A DNA stretch of 64,000 nt from Syncephalis plumigaleata. Taxonomy: Eukaryota; Zoopagomycota; Zoopagomycetes; Zoopagales; Piptocephalidaceae. Below are positions 37,828 to 50,067 of this stretch, piece after piece. The position numbers and the translations under genes were made by a program. Position 1 is the first letter of the stretch; each line of letters starts with the position of its first letter. A model generated the notes under the pieces. It did no database searches. It was not told the DNA's origin and saw only the letters and a program-made list of their open reading frames with translations. Location: positions 434,001 to 498,000 of the forward strand of contig JAIXMF010000004.1 in assembly GCA_025201365.1 (NCBI GenBank). The letters are read 5' to 3'.

Positions 37828-40778
37828 CTATTCCGCGCGTAAACGCTTTGTTGTAGGCATTTCCGTAGTGGGTGTCAATTCACTTGCAGTACGTACAGCA
37901 GCATGTAATAACGAATTACTATTATTACTACTATTACTATTAGTAGCAGTAGTGGTAGTGTTCATTCCTGTAATAGATGAAGATAGTGAAGGGATGGGTG
38001 TTACCATTAAAGATGCAAAAATGCCGGATGATTTCTCCTTACTGTTATTATTACGGTCGGTGCCTTCGTCATTGTCATTGGGATCACGATCGGTATTTGT
38101 CGTATTATTCGTATAACTATTTGCTAGTGGTGTTCGAGATCGAGGGGGTACAATAATAGATCTACTACCAGCATAGCTTGTCGTCGTGTCTTGACTCTCT
38201 CCCGTAACCGAGTCAGCTTGTTTTAATGGCGATGGATGATGGACTACATTACTATTAGTAGTGCTGCTGCCATTATTAGTACCACTAGTGCCACTAGCAC
38301 CACTACTGGTCACACTGCCACCTGAACTTGTGCCTCGTGTCATTGGAGCAGGCCAGTGGAATGAACCACCCGTGCCCGACTTTGGTGTAGGTGTATTAAA
38401 CGAAGGGAATGGAGATGGCACGTCATTGTTTTGTTGATAGATTTCACGATAAAATGCTGATGGCGAGGGAAGATCGCGTGCAAATTTGGAGGGTAACGCT
38501 GATGCTAGATTACCATCTTGTCCCGCACTATTAGTACTATTGGTAGTGGCGGTACTATTAGTGGTAGTGGTTGTAATGCCACTACTACCCGATGGACTAG
38601 ACATGGATGCTGATGTCATCATTGATGAAGCGAGTAGGGTGGAAGTAGAGACCTCCTCTGTTTTTATGTTGACTGCCATACCACTGTCTTGCTGTTGTTG
38701 CTGTTGTTGTTTGTCTTGATGTTCCTTACTAAGTACTTCACGGAGTGTACGTTGCAATGGATCCATATTGGTGTCATTGTCGCTAGCTTCATTGATACCA
38801 TCCTTATCGCCATGACCGCCATTGGTTAGACTCGTGTTTAGACGGTCAGGAATATCCGATCCGGCTGTTGCTGCACCGGTAGCAATTTGACTTGATAACA
38901 CACCACTACTATTACTTATATTATTAAGTAGATCACTGGGTTTAGTAAGATCGGATATACGATGAGAAATGGAGTGTTGTCGCATACGACCCGCTTGTCT
39001 ATCCGCATTGCCACCATTCTCGTGGGTGTCATTGGAGGGCGAGTCCATTTGCATATCGGTAACACTCGTGGTGCCACCGATTAGATGAGATCCAGAGTTG
39101 GGACGTTCGGGGATTTGAACACTCAATCCGGCTGGTTTCTTAAGAATATGCGGACTACGATGACCGGTAGGTGGTAGTTCCCCAAGTTTCTTGGCAAATG
39201 TCGGTAAAGGTGTACTAGTATCCGCATTAGCAGCAGCTACATTGATATTCAAGGAACGATTAACCTTGCCATTGTTGTTATTGTTGTTGTTGTTGTTGCT
39301 ATTGCTGCTATTATTGCTGCTATTGCTGTTCATGCTGGCATTCTCTGATAATGGTATCGGTTCAGAAATAGATGTGGCAGTGGTAGTAGTAGTGGTAGTA
39401 GTAGTCACTGGAATAGTAGCTGTATTGTTTACCGCTAATTGTGCTGCTGTATTCGAGGTTACATTCGTAAATTGTAATTGTTCTTCGTTAGTGACAGTTT
39501 GTTTAAGCGGTAGAGGAGGCGATATCGATTGAGATAGCATGTTCAACGAGTGTGTCTCCTTTATCTGTTCAAATGATTGAATTTGCTGTTGCTGTTGCTG
39601 TTGTTGTTGTTGTTGTTGTACAGTCTGTGTAGCAGCTACTACTTGTGATTGTGAATCAACCGTATTATACGCCATAGTTTGTGCCGTAGAGTAAATGGGC
39701 TGTGACTCGGATAGAGTAGGGGCTGCCGGATACACGGTCATATAGCCATTATACGAATTGGGAGCCATTGTAGTGGCAGTAATGGAGGTACCACCTGGTG
39801 ATGCAACATACGTGGTATTCTGTAATTGTTGCATGTTCATAGTTGGTTGTGGCTATCAATGATAACGAATTAGTAAATAATCATGACTACTACTATTACT
39901 ACATCATAAGTAGCTGCTAAACTTACCTGTACCATATAGTTTTGTACTTGTTGCATTGATGCTGCCTGCGAGTAAACATGCGAGTATCCATTGGATAAGG
40001 TAACAGGCATAGGGGCCGTCGGTGGTTCAGTCTTCATCTGACCTCCTCCATAAATCGACATGTCATTTTGATTATACTCGGCGACAGATGGATTATCATT
40101 GCCCGAGAAACTTGAACTAGGCTTGTGACCCAACGAGTCAGACTATCATCAATCATCATTCATTAGTATATCATATACGATAGAATGCTATAAACATATA
40201 TATATATATATATTATCATCTTACTCTAGGCTTTGTAGTAGGAACAGTATCCGGGAATCCATGTCGAGTTGGATCACAATCTTCATTAATGAACTAGATA
40301 TCAATTGATTGATTTATTAGTAACATTCCATTGAGTAATGATGATGACATGATGATCATCATAATCATCATAATTACTACTTACATCTTCATTAGTACGA
40401 CTTTCCGATGGTTCACCATACTATAATCGTCATATTAGTGTAAATATACGTAATTGTCTCACTTTCTCTCTTTCCCTTTATATTATTAATCACTTACATT
40501 GGTATATCTTAGTAGAATATGGTCCATGTCACCACTCGAGTATTGTACCAATTTATCCTGAGTATTAAAGATAATCAAACCAATCTCACAACTACATAGA
40601 ACGCTCAACTCGTAGGCCTTCTTCATCAGACCATATTTACGTTTTAGAAACGTGACCTTTACAATAATGAAACAATTAGATATGAACATCATCATTTTAT
40701 ACATGTATACATCTATTAACTTACCTGACGATTTCTATCATCAGCAATAGGTGTAATCTTAATCTTACGTCTTCCCAT
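37828..40778 (-). CDS. MEF2/Rlm1-type MADS-box transcription factor
   Basis: Nuclear DNA-binding factor. The MADS box [40 protein letters not shown] and [20 protein letters not shown], and the MEF2-type extension [20 protein letters not shown], place it with MEF2/Rlm1/Smp1 rather than SRF. In yeasts these factors are targets of the cell-integrity MAPK. The rest (37828-40130) is a low-complexity activation-type region with runs of Gln, Asn, Thr and Ser, punctuated by SP/TP sites ([19 protein letters not shown]). Four short introns fall in the first 900 bases, then one 2.0-kb exon. The stop follows TTKRLRAE. Frame intact. Confidence 0.93.
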
Positions 40779-42727
40779 TATATATATGTATATAGGATAG
40801 TCAAAGATACGACGATAAGAATACTAATAACAATATGAATAACAATAACAACTACGACAACTAAACTGGTCAGCCTTGTTTATGGCCTATTTGACTGTAG
40901 AATCAACAAAGATGAAGCAAAATGAAGAAAATGAAAATGCAGCAGTAGCAGCTAAATCGCGAAAGATGTAGCAAGTCAGAAACAAATGAATATGATGAAA
41001 TGAAAAAACGATAGAAAGGCCGATAAGGAGATGTTCACAACCAGTCAACAGATGAATGTCCGACTATTGAACAATATGAACAATCAAGTGGAGTAAACGT
41101 GGTAAAAGAAAAGAATACTGGCAATGAGAAGTGAAGTTCACAGTGACAATCAATAAAAGTGTGTGGTGTGCGTGTATGCGTGAGTGTGTATGCGAGAGAG
41201 AGAGAGTGAGAGAGTGAGAGAGTGTGTGTGTGTGTGTGTGTGTGGATGATGATAGTAATACTTGTATTTGTAGTTATAGTTGTAATACTGATGTAGTCAA
41301 TATGACAACATAAACACTCAATCAATCAATCAGCCAGCCAGCCAGATAGACAAGTCAGCCAGATAGACAAGTCAGCCAGTCAAGTCAGACAGTCAAGTCA
41401 ATCGATTAATTAATCACACTAAAGTGTATAGCTCGCTTACTCGTTCGTTCATGCACTTGCGTATTCTTTTCTTTATAGCGTGCGATACTGCAGCAAGCTA
41501 ACCCCACAAATACACATATACACTTCTTATGACACGTTTGTTCTTGAGTGTCTACACACTGTGGTTGACAAATGTATGCAACAATGACAATGGATGTAGT
41601 AGAGAAATGCGCTATATATGCTTACACTCTTTTACAAGAGTATATGCGATAGGGTAAAAAGTACAACAGGTACTTGGAAAGAAGAGGAAAGTTACGATAA
41701 ATGATGGTATGAGGTGAGTGTGTGTGTGTGTGTGCACTGATGTGAGTGTGTGTGGATGAATGATGAATGTGGAAAGGGAGAAAGTGTCGCGTCTCCCTGA
41801 TTCATCCACTACTCTGTGCTATATATAGCGTGCGGTCAGCTCATAGTTAGATCGTGACACTAAACTTTTCTAATTGCGAAATAGTTGGCCAGACTTTACT
41901 CATAGACCCTTGCCATGAGTAATAGCAAATGCTACAATGGATCAAGCTCTTTCTTTCCCTTCTAACTTATAAAGAGGACTAGTTACCTATATGAGAGTAC
42001 ACTCGATGATTACATGGCAAATGAATAAAATGATGAATGTGATATCATTGATAGTAGTATACGTGTAAGCAATGACACTAGCCTATATATTATTCTGTTA
42101 CTATTAATACTATTGCTATTGACTGCTTACTGCCTTATTTGTACTAATGCAAGTGATACTCGACGAGTACATACATCGTCCTCTTTAGTACAAGTGTGAA
42201 TTATTATCTACATGTTTATGGTTTGGATCCATTATTCCTTGAATATCGGTTATTTAAATGTTTGAATCTTACCATTCCCATTCATTAATATGGATATACT
42301 CGAGTTCATTTATTATTGCCAAGAAGTAGACTACTATGTCGAATGACAATGTAGCAAGCAAGGTGAGAGAGAGAAAGAGGGAGAGAGAGATTATTGATGA
42401 GCAGTACTAGCAATCATAGGCAATAGAGTTTCAGTTGATCAAAGGCCCAACACACACACACGCACACACATACGCATATGCATACACACGTTTGATATTG
42501 TATTAGTGGAATGGTTCTAAAAATAGACATTATTTATTGAGGAAATAACCAACTAAAAATAGCAATCACATCTACTAATGAAATAATATAGAAGCGGTAT
42601 AAAATAGTGTAATGTTGGTAAATTACCATTGATATCGTAACAATAACAAAAAAAGCGAACTGTTTCTAGTATAATAATGTATAACCTATCATATATGAAT
42701 AGCAAATGATAATGGATATTCACCACA
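40779..42727. promoter_or_regulatory. 1.95-kb region upstream of the MEF2-like gene
   Basis: No gene is recognised. It contains purine-rich stretches (40910-41020), a (GT)n run at 41220-41242, a GT/TG run at 41716-41734, a minisatellite of GCCAGATAGACAAGTCA units at 41335-41400 and a (CA)n run near 42452-42485. This length of upstream DNA is exceptional here and may be extended regulatory sequence. Confidence 0.5.
41328..41402 (+). repeat. Short minisatellite of CAGCCAGATAGACAAGT-type units
   Basis: Two near-perfect copies of a 17-base unit (cagccagatagacaagt), flanked by degenerate CAGT/CAAG units. Confidence 0.8.
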
Positions 42728-43492
42728 TCAAGTGGATTTACTTGTAGCTACTATTGAGGGTAGCCCACGCATACCAAGTCCTATTGGAGATGATGATGTC
42801 GATGATGTCGATGATGATGATGATGATGATAAAGGTGAGTTTGCCACTTGAATGGGTGTCGACATGGTCATAGTTTCAGATTGAGACTGCATTCTTGATG
42901 GTGGTGATGGTGTACGACAACTGAAAGTATGCGAAATGCTACTTGGACTATGATGGTCATAGCGTTGATTTCGAAGAGGACTCGTATTTCGTCGTCGTTT
43001 CTCCTCTAGTTCATAAAGGGCTGCACCTGCCAGTAATGCCATGGTTGCTGGACTGGCTGGTCGACTGGTGTGCATGGTACGCATCTCCTTTTTATGTGTG
43101 GATCCGTTCAACTCACTCTCAAGAAGAAGATGCTGACGTTCTAGTGCTCGTAGTCCACGAAGTGCATCACGCGCACTCGTCCATGCATAGTAGAAACAAC
43201 CTGCTAACACACCGATAATACAAACGATTAGCAATAGACGTGCCGAGTCCCATGGAAATCCCGAGATATCAAGAGTATTGGCATCTAGAATATTAATAAG
43301 AAAGATAAGCCATAATAGATTAGCATATTGGTCTATTATTCTATAAGCAGCCCTAAGCAACCATATCAGTGTAATAGCAATAGCTACTACTTTACTACTA
43401 TTATCTAGTATGATTCAGAGTGTCATCTTGCATACATACTCACCTGATGCAACATTACTGTTTATTTTCACGTTTGCATTAGTCCAGCCCAT
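42728..43492 (-). CDS. Orphan single-pass membrane protein with Ser-rich tail
   Basis: Not recognised. The start is taken at MGWTNANVKINSNVAS (43492); after a short intron comes DANTLDISGFPWDSAR, then one membrane span (LLLIVCIIGVLAGCFYYAW). A basic/helical segment (RDALRGLRALERQHLLLESE) follows. The C-terminal half is disordered and Ser/Pro/Thr-rich, with a (Ser)n run at about 42785-42835. The short N-terminus plus a positively charged cytosol-side flank would fit a type III single-pass protein. The reading joins cleanly at the intron (CA TCA G|AT GCC). No family assignment is made. Confidence 0.5.
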
Positions 43493-44153
43493 AGTTTACT
43501 GGTAATTGCCCAGTCTAATACGCACTAAGAAACACTAGATTGTTGAATTCGTCACTATATATGTATATAATATGCAACTTCGTGTATAACTATTTAACGA
43601 GAAATGAAAAGATCAAGAAAATGAAGCTAAAAGAAAGAAGAAGAAAGAGAAGGAAAAAGTTGGTTTCAACAACTTTCACGTGCAAGTCTTTAAAGCCAAG
43701 ACTAGGCAAATGACGGTAGTTATGGTGTCAATAACAACAACAAACGCTAATAACAAATACAAGGATTGTAACAAAATAGAGCAGCAGTAGTAGTTGAAGT
43801 AGTAAAAGTAGATCAAGCGAGTAATGCATACACGATATGTAGCCCGACTGATGATATACACCAATCACATAGACGGTGGGAATAATCCGCTTGTTTCGTT
43901 ACAAGTCCGCTTTTTAATGCAGTAATTATAAGGCTTCCTTATAATCCAATGGATTATACTGATAACAAATGATTAAATGATTAATTCATTTCCTAGTATA
44001 ATCGATGTTGTTAAAGAGAAGAATGTAGATATACTACGAGTAGTATTTATTGTATTAGTATTTGTAAGTAAATAAATAATAAAAGGCCTCGACAAATATA
44101 AGGAGAAATGACGATTAAAATCATAATAATGCATAGTGTAAAACGTCATGATA
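43493..44153. other. Intergenic region left of the 44.15-kb transposon
   Basis: AT-rich, purine-rich near 43600-43660. No gene is recognised. Confidence 0.5.
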
Positions 44154-44676
44154 CAGGCTTTTTCCATCCAATTTGCGCATTTATCCTTTAACATTTGCTG
44201 TTTATTAATAAATAGCTTTACACAATTGTTAACACCATTATCACCGTAGAAATGCCAATTGATACAGCATAATAATAATAATAATTCAGTATTAGTAATG
44301 GATCATTTATTGATAGCGATAACTATCATCATCAATTCTATAAGGTAGAGGATACAAGTGTACTAGTATAGTTGGATATTGTCATGTCATGTACTTACAA
44401 GTAGCTATTAATTATCGTGTATGGAATCGGGATATGGCTGCATGTCTGAACTTCATTCAGATTATTCACAGTCTTCGTAAGGACAAGGGTGTTCCAACAC
44501 AATTCCAACGAAGTGCCGTTCCTTCTAAACGTTCAAGCAATGAAGGACATGGACAACAAAAAAAATTCATCCGTGATAGTTATCGCTATCTACACCCGAA
44601 GATACTTGTGTTAATATTACTATTATTTATTCATACAACAAATGGCTAACTGCGCAAATTGGATGGAAAAAGCCTG
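44154..44676 (+). mobile_element. 523-bp Tc1/mariner-type non-autonomous element carrying a TnpB/Fanzor-like fragment
   Basis: Perfect 26-base terminal inverted repeats, CAGGCTTTTTCCATCCAATT + TGCGCA (44154-44179 and 44651-44676), flanked by TA on each side (44152-44153, 44677-44678). Inside, the left flank (TTTAACATTTG, TTATTAATAAATAG) resembles the MITEs at 17.9 and 19.7 kb. The open frame 44389-44649 contains YRVWNRDMAACLNFIQIIHS, described separately. Confidence 0.82.
44389..44649 (+). pseudogene. Fragment resembling the C-terminal RuvC-III end of TnpB/Fanzor nucleases
   Basis: The translated piece reads INYRVWNRDMAACLNFIQII, then HSLRKDKGVPTQFQRSAVPS. The WNRDxxAxxN pattern resembles the last catalytic Asp motif (D-x-x-A-x-x-N) of TnpB and eukaryotic Fanzor proteins. 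Upstream in the same frame lies a short Cys-containing stretch (YKCTSIVGYCH) that could be a relic of the zinc ribbon. No other RuvC motif is present, and the downstream part turns hydrophobic and low-complexity. Interpreted as a remnant trapped between the inverted repeats. The similarity is from memory of motifs, so confidence is modest. Confidence 0.4.
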
Positions 44677-44856
44677 TAGAATGTACATGAATGTTGGTTA
44701 TTGTTGTTGCTCCTTTATCTCCTAACTATTCAGTATGATTATCAGTAGATCAATCTATTTGTTTATTATTTATAAACTAATCTGATAAAGATAATAAAAT
44801 TGTTTATTGAAGATGCTTATATTATGACATTCGCGAATGTCTGTTTCCATCAATCA

Positions 44857-45063
44857 TCAACGACTAGCATTTTGTTGTTCATTTTGCAGGTACCCTTTAG
44901 TCTGACTGCTAAGCTTTTGTTGAACACCATTAAGCTGATTAATAGCGCTATTAATGGAGCCCTTGGCATTTTCTACGCCATCTTGTTTTACTGCATCAAG
45001 TTGATGGATATTCTCGCGTAGTTGCTGGATAATACTTGAATATCGACATCTGTCATGCTTCAT
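44857..45063 (-). CDS. Small helical protein, about 68 residues, unrecognised
   Basis: Reads SSIIQQLRENIHQLDAVKQD, GVENAKGSINSAINQLNGVQ, QKLSSQTKGYLQNEQQNASR. Heptad-like spacing suggests a coiled coil, as in small BLOC/kinetochore/tethering subunits. A slightly downstream ATG gives MTDVDIQVLS..., which would join the same helix if one C were missing near 45025. Given the frequency of such losses here, the true start may be that one. Function not assigned. Confidence 0.4.
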   Translation of the reverse strand: MKHDRCRYSSIIQQLRENIHQLDAVKQDGVENAKGSINSAINQLNGVQQKLSSQTKGYLQNEQQNASR

Positions 45064-45066
45064 TTA

Positions 45067-45876
45067 AATATCTGATGATAAACAACTATTCTATTGATAG
45101 TTCGTAAAATCGTAATGGCATGACGCCGTAGATTAGTCAACGTGTCCTGTATAGAACGCCTTTATACTTTTTTGTACATTGCTCTAACGTGTACTAAGCA
45201 GAAATTAGACGTGAGATATCATTCAAGACAGCCTATCTACCAGAAGCTTACCGTCTCAAAGTAGACAATAGCCTATTTCAAAGATAAAATAGCAACCACA
45301 TATCTCGCCGATCCTTTGCGGATAAGCATGAACATGCATGATCTATTATATATCTTTCAAAGGTATCGTACAATATCAATATGTCATTGACTCCTATTAT
45401 TACTACGTGTATTGCAACCTATACGATGTTGCATACTTTTTACCTATTACATAATTGTTGCCTATTGATAAGTCGTGATAACAACGAAGGCGTCATACTG
45501 TGTTTGCTAACTAATAACTCAATTGCACGGTATACTTGATAGATAAACAGTATAGTGCTTATTATCAATCTTCTAATTGTCAATAATAAGCGTGCTAATC
45601 ATGATGATCATGATGATATTGATAGAAGAGTGAGAGATCAAGTGTAATAAGGAAGTGAAAGGAGGGATGGTGATCATAATGGAATTGTCGTGTAGGAAAC
45701 AAGCAAGAGTAGAGCCATTGTTTACTACACATACACATACACGTATACACATACACAAATAGAATGGACGCAGTGGTATGACAATAACTATTTATATAGT
45801 CGATATTTGGTTTGCATGGGTGATAGTGGTAGTGATGATGATGATGAGGAGGATGACAATATTGTCATCACATCAT
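45067..45876. other. Intergenic region 3' of ATP1
   Basis: No gene seen. It includes a (CA)n/(TA)-type run at 45727-45757 and a (GAT)n run at 45835-45850 near the ATP1 stop. Confidence 0.5.
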
Positions 45877-48061
45877 TTAGACAAAGGTCTTCGAGAAGTC
45901 GGTGATCACTTGACGCAACTTCTGCTCGGTGGCCTCGGTAAGCTTACCCTCCGTGCGGATAGCTTGGAGGATGTCGCTGTGTTGCGCGGTCATGTAGGGC
46001 AAGAAGGCGGTTTCAAAGTCGACAACACGCTTGACGTCGATCTTGTCGAGGAAACCGTTGACACCGGCGTAGATGATGGCCACCTGGAGTTCGACGGGCA
46101 ATGGGCTGTATTGAGGCTGCTTCAACAACTCGGTGAGACGAGCACCACGGTTAAGCAAGAACTGGGTGGAGGCATCGAGATCGGAACCGAACTGAGCGAA
46201 GGCGGCGACTTCACGGTATTGAGCCAAGAAAAGCTTGAGCGAACCGGCGACTTGCTTCATGGCCTTGGTCTGGGCGGCGGAACCGACACGAGACACGGAG
46301 ATACCGACGTTAATGGCGGGACGAATACCCTTGAAGAACAATTCGGCTTCCAAGAAAATCTGACCGTCCGTGATGGAAATGACATTGGTGGGAATGTAAG
46401 CGGACACGTCACCACCTTGGGTTTCAATGACGGGCAAGGCGGTCAATGAGCCGCTGCCAAAGTCCTTGTTCATCTTGGCGGCACGTTCCAATAGACGCGA
46501 GTGAAGGTAGAACACGTCACCGGGGTAGGCCTCACGACCGGGTGGACGACGAAGCAACAAGGACATTTGACGGTAGGCGACAGCTTGCTTGGACAAATCG
46601 TCGTAGATGATAAGCGCGTGCTTGCCATTGTCACGGAAGTGTTCGCCCATGGCGCAACCGGAGTATGGCGACAAGAATTGCAATGGAGCGGCGTCAGAGG
46701 CGGTGGCAGCCACGATGACCGTGTACTTGAGCGCGTCGTACTCCTCGAGGGTCTTCACGAATTGAGCGACAGTGGAACGCTTCTGACCGATGGCGACGTA
46801 GACGCAGTAGAGCTTCTTGGACTCGTCGTTACCGTCGTTCCACTTCTTCTGGTTGATGATAGTGTCAAGAGCAACGGCAGTCTTACCCGTTTGACGATCG
46901 CCGATAATCAACTCACGCTGACCACGACCAATTGGCAACATGGAGTCGACAGACTTGAGACCGGTCTGCATAGGCTCGTGGACAGACTGACGTGGGATGA
47001 TACCTGGGGCCTTGACCTGGACACGCTGACGAGAGCTCGACTTGATGGGACCCTTACCGTCGATTGGATTACCCAAGGCATCGACGACACGGCCGAGTAG
47101 AGCATCACCGGTGGGTACATCGACAATGTTACCGGTACGACGAACGGTATCGCCCTCCTTGATGAGACGATCGTTACCGAACACGACAATACCGACATTG
47201 TCTGGTTCCAAGTTAAGAGCCATACCCTAATAACAATGGTTGGCATCAATATATATTTATATATATATGTATGTAATTGTAACTGGCATGTCATCAATAA
47301 CCTACCTGGACACCGCTCGAGAATTCCACCATTTCTTCGGCCTGGCAGTTCTTCAAACCGTAGACACGAGCAATACCGTCACCAACTGACAAGACACGAC
47401 CAGTTTCCTGGATATCGACATCATTCTTGACACCGAGAATACGCTCTTCAATGATAGAGCTGACTTCGGATGTACCTAATATTTGATTGATTAATTATAG
47501 AATTAGTATTCCGTTAGATAATTCAATTCAACCCATATTCATCATATTCATATGGTTGACCATAACTTACCTGGTTTGGCAGCAGCGCAATTAATGGCAC
47601 TAGTGCTAAGAGCACGGCCAAGTTGAGAAGCGGCACCTACATTACGTGTAGCCTATAGTAATAGATATTAATGGGTTAGTCGAAATATCACTGCATTGTA
47701 TTACTATGCATAACGTGTTCTACACAATTTCTCTCTTTCCACATTCCACGTCATAAAAAGATGGATCCCACTAAAGCTTTGGATCATAACCAATAGACTC
47801 AAGTATACGAGTGGTATACTGCATCAATCACGCAATGGAATCATCTTGATCTAGTCAGCCTAGCGTGCTACTCTCTATCCCATTCCTAGACACATACACA
47901 GTGTATACATGCATAGTGTATACGTGTATATGTATGTATCTGTGTGCATACGTATCTCCGCACACAAACAACGACATACGACTACTTACAAGCTGGGCAA
48001 TGATCGACCGGGATGGACGAGCCAATTGCCGGGAGGAAAGACGGGCAACGCTCCTGAACAT
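45877..48061 (-). CDS. ATP1: ATP synthase F1 subunit alpha (Atp1), mitochondrial
   Basis: Non-catalytic nucleotide-binding subunit of the F1 head. [20 protein letters not shown] is the presequence. Then [55 protein letters not shown], the P-loop [75 protein letters not shown] and [20 protein letters not shown], ending [11 protein letters not shown]. The long last exon 45877-47223 is followed upstream by four small exons. Codon use is strongly biased (C/G-ending codons) compared with neighbours, which also produces long open frames on the opposite strand. Frame intact. Confidence 0.98.
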
Positions 48062-48641
48062 CGTGGACAGCAGTAACAGAACTAAAGTAGAAAGTGTGTT
48101 AAGGGAAGAAACGCGTAAAAAGACGACGCGAAAGAGGAGAGAAGAAGGCACGGAGAAAGTGTGAAGATGCGTGCACGACTATGAGTGTATGCGTGGACCA
48201 ACGAACGGAAGTAGGCGGAACAGTCGGAGGGTTGTCTCCCGATTTGATTTGTCCGTTTTAACCATACACACACACGCATACACACGCATACACACATACA
48301 AATAGATACACATGATGATGTGATATGAATTGACATTTACATTATTATTAGTAGTAGAAGAAAAAGATAAAACTACCATGACAATGATATACTAGATTTA
48401 TCTAATTAGTTTTTTATTGCACTTGTTTACTGGATGTACGATTAGCTAGCCTAGTAGTGTCATTTTATTATTATTACTGAATCGTGATATTCATCGTAAA
48501 GAGACTGGTCCTATTTCTGCCCAAAAGGAACCAGGGTGAAAATGGATAACAATGAAGGTAAATGACGATGACAAGTCGTCTTATTAGCAGGGGTTAACAC
48601 CGGCCACAATGGAACACCGATTAAAAACTATAAACACAGTT
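48062..48641. promoter_or_regulatory. ATP1 upstream / RRF1 downstream region
   Basis: 580 bases containing the ATP1 promoter. Purine-rich on the plus strand (48085-48160), plus a (CA)n/(CGCATACA)n run at 48265-48300. No gene seen. Confidence 0.5.
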
Positions 48642-49828
48642 TTAACCTGTTGTAATGTCATTGACCTTGGTCTTTGCCGCTTGATCAATCTGTTGTACAA
48701 ACTGATCTGTCAATGTTTGGACCTAATATTCATATACAGTATTAGATAGTGTGTAGATATAACAGTGGTAACACCTACTTGTTTCTCCATTTTACGCGTA
48801 TCATCCTTGGATAACGCGAGTTTCTTTAAATGACGTAGTGCATCCTGTCGAACTGCTCGAACGTGACTACGCGTTTGCTCGGCTATCTGAGATGCTTGTT
48901 TCGCTACACCATCACGTATTTCTTTAGTCATTCTAGAGATTAAAGTTTGTTATCATTATTACAGTCTACTCGTGGATAATGATGCACTTACTTTGGAATG
49001 GGCACACGAATTAGTTTATTATCAATCATCGGGTTGAGATTAAGTCCCGCAGATCGAATTGCCTTATCTACCGCAGTTATCATCTAGTATGATATTAGGA
49101 TTATTGTCATTATACATTGATATACAGGCATTTATTAATCCAATCTAGACTTGTAACTTACTTCAGGATCATAGGGTGCAACCACAAGTGTTAACGGATC
49201 ACGTACGGATACTTGAGCCAATTGTGATAAAGGTGCTTTATGTCCTTCTGATTGTACGTGTACCGAGTCAAGTAGTGCTATTATCATACGATTACTATTA
49301 AGATTACAATTAGCTTAGATATACCATTGTCAATTACCTGGATTAGCGCGTACTGAGCGTAATTGACTAAACTCCTTTTGTAAACGTTTAATACACGCGT
49401 CCATTTTAGTTTGATACGTTTGGAGATGGAATTGACTGGCGGCACCCTCGGCTGCTTCGACATCAGCCTCCGATAGTACGTTTCGTTTACCTCCACGTCG
49501 TCTTTGCTGTTGTTGTTGATCGTGCATCATCTCATCCTCATCTACTTCATCCTCATCTTCCATGGAACGAGCACCCTTCTTATTCTTTTTCTTCTTTGAC
49601 GAAAAGTGTCGTTGTGATATGGAAAGTAGCGCAGAACTACTGGTGGGTTCAACGCGTTTAATCGAGCAATACAACGCTGTTCTTGTCGCTATAGTCTACG
49701 GCAATATGGAATAGATATTAATAAAATAGCCAACTCGTTACCTAGTGACTTACTCGATTGACTATTGAACATAAACCATGACGTGCAACTCGTCCATTCA
49801 TAAACCTTTGTCCGATAACACGATACAT
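48642..49828 (-). CDS. RRF1: Mitochondrial ribosome recycling factor
   Basis: Splits mitoribosomes after termination together with mtEF-G2. The N-terminal targeting part (MYRVIGQRFMNGRVARHGLC, then SSALLSISQRHFSSKKKKNK) leads to an acidic/Gln linker (EDEVDEDEMMHDQQQQQRRR). The RRF fold follows: YQTKMDACIKRLQKEFSQLR and SVRANPALLDSVHVQSEGHK, APLSQLAQVSVRDPLTLVVA, PYDPEMITAVDKAIRSAGLN and IRVPIPKMTKEIRDGVAKQA. The C-terminal helix is SHVRAVRQDALRHLKKLALS plus VQTLTDQFVQQIDQAAKTKV. The order and size fit fungal Rrf1. Five introns; frame intact. Confidence 0.92.
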
Positions 49829-50067
49829 TGTGTAGTAGGTAGAACTTGTTGAACCAATGCCGTCGTACTACAAACAAATAGGTCTACGAATAAACGGGTA
49901 AATAAAGGAAAGACTATAAAGAGAATGCAAATACGAGTAATTTATGTTAGGAGAGTAAAGAAAAGATAAAATCGAATCGCGTCCTATTGTTTTATTTGTT
50001 CCCTTCTTCCTCTTCTTTATTTCTCTCGGTGTAGATCATTGTCTATTACCTTTATTCTCCAGTTATT
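49829..50067. promoter_or_regulatory. Shared divergent promoter RRF1 / bL21m
   Basis: 239 bases between two mitochondrial translation genes; CT-rich tract (50005-50035) on the bL21m side. Confidence 0.55.

Noticed and set aside
37868-39532. Leu/Val-rich open frames on the plus strand opposite the MEF2-like gene
   Set aside because: They are the reverse reading of Gln/Asn/Thr repeat codons and have no independent gene features.
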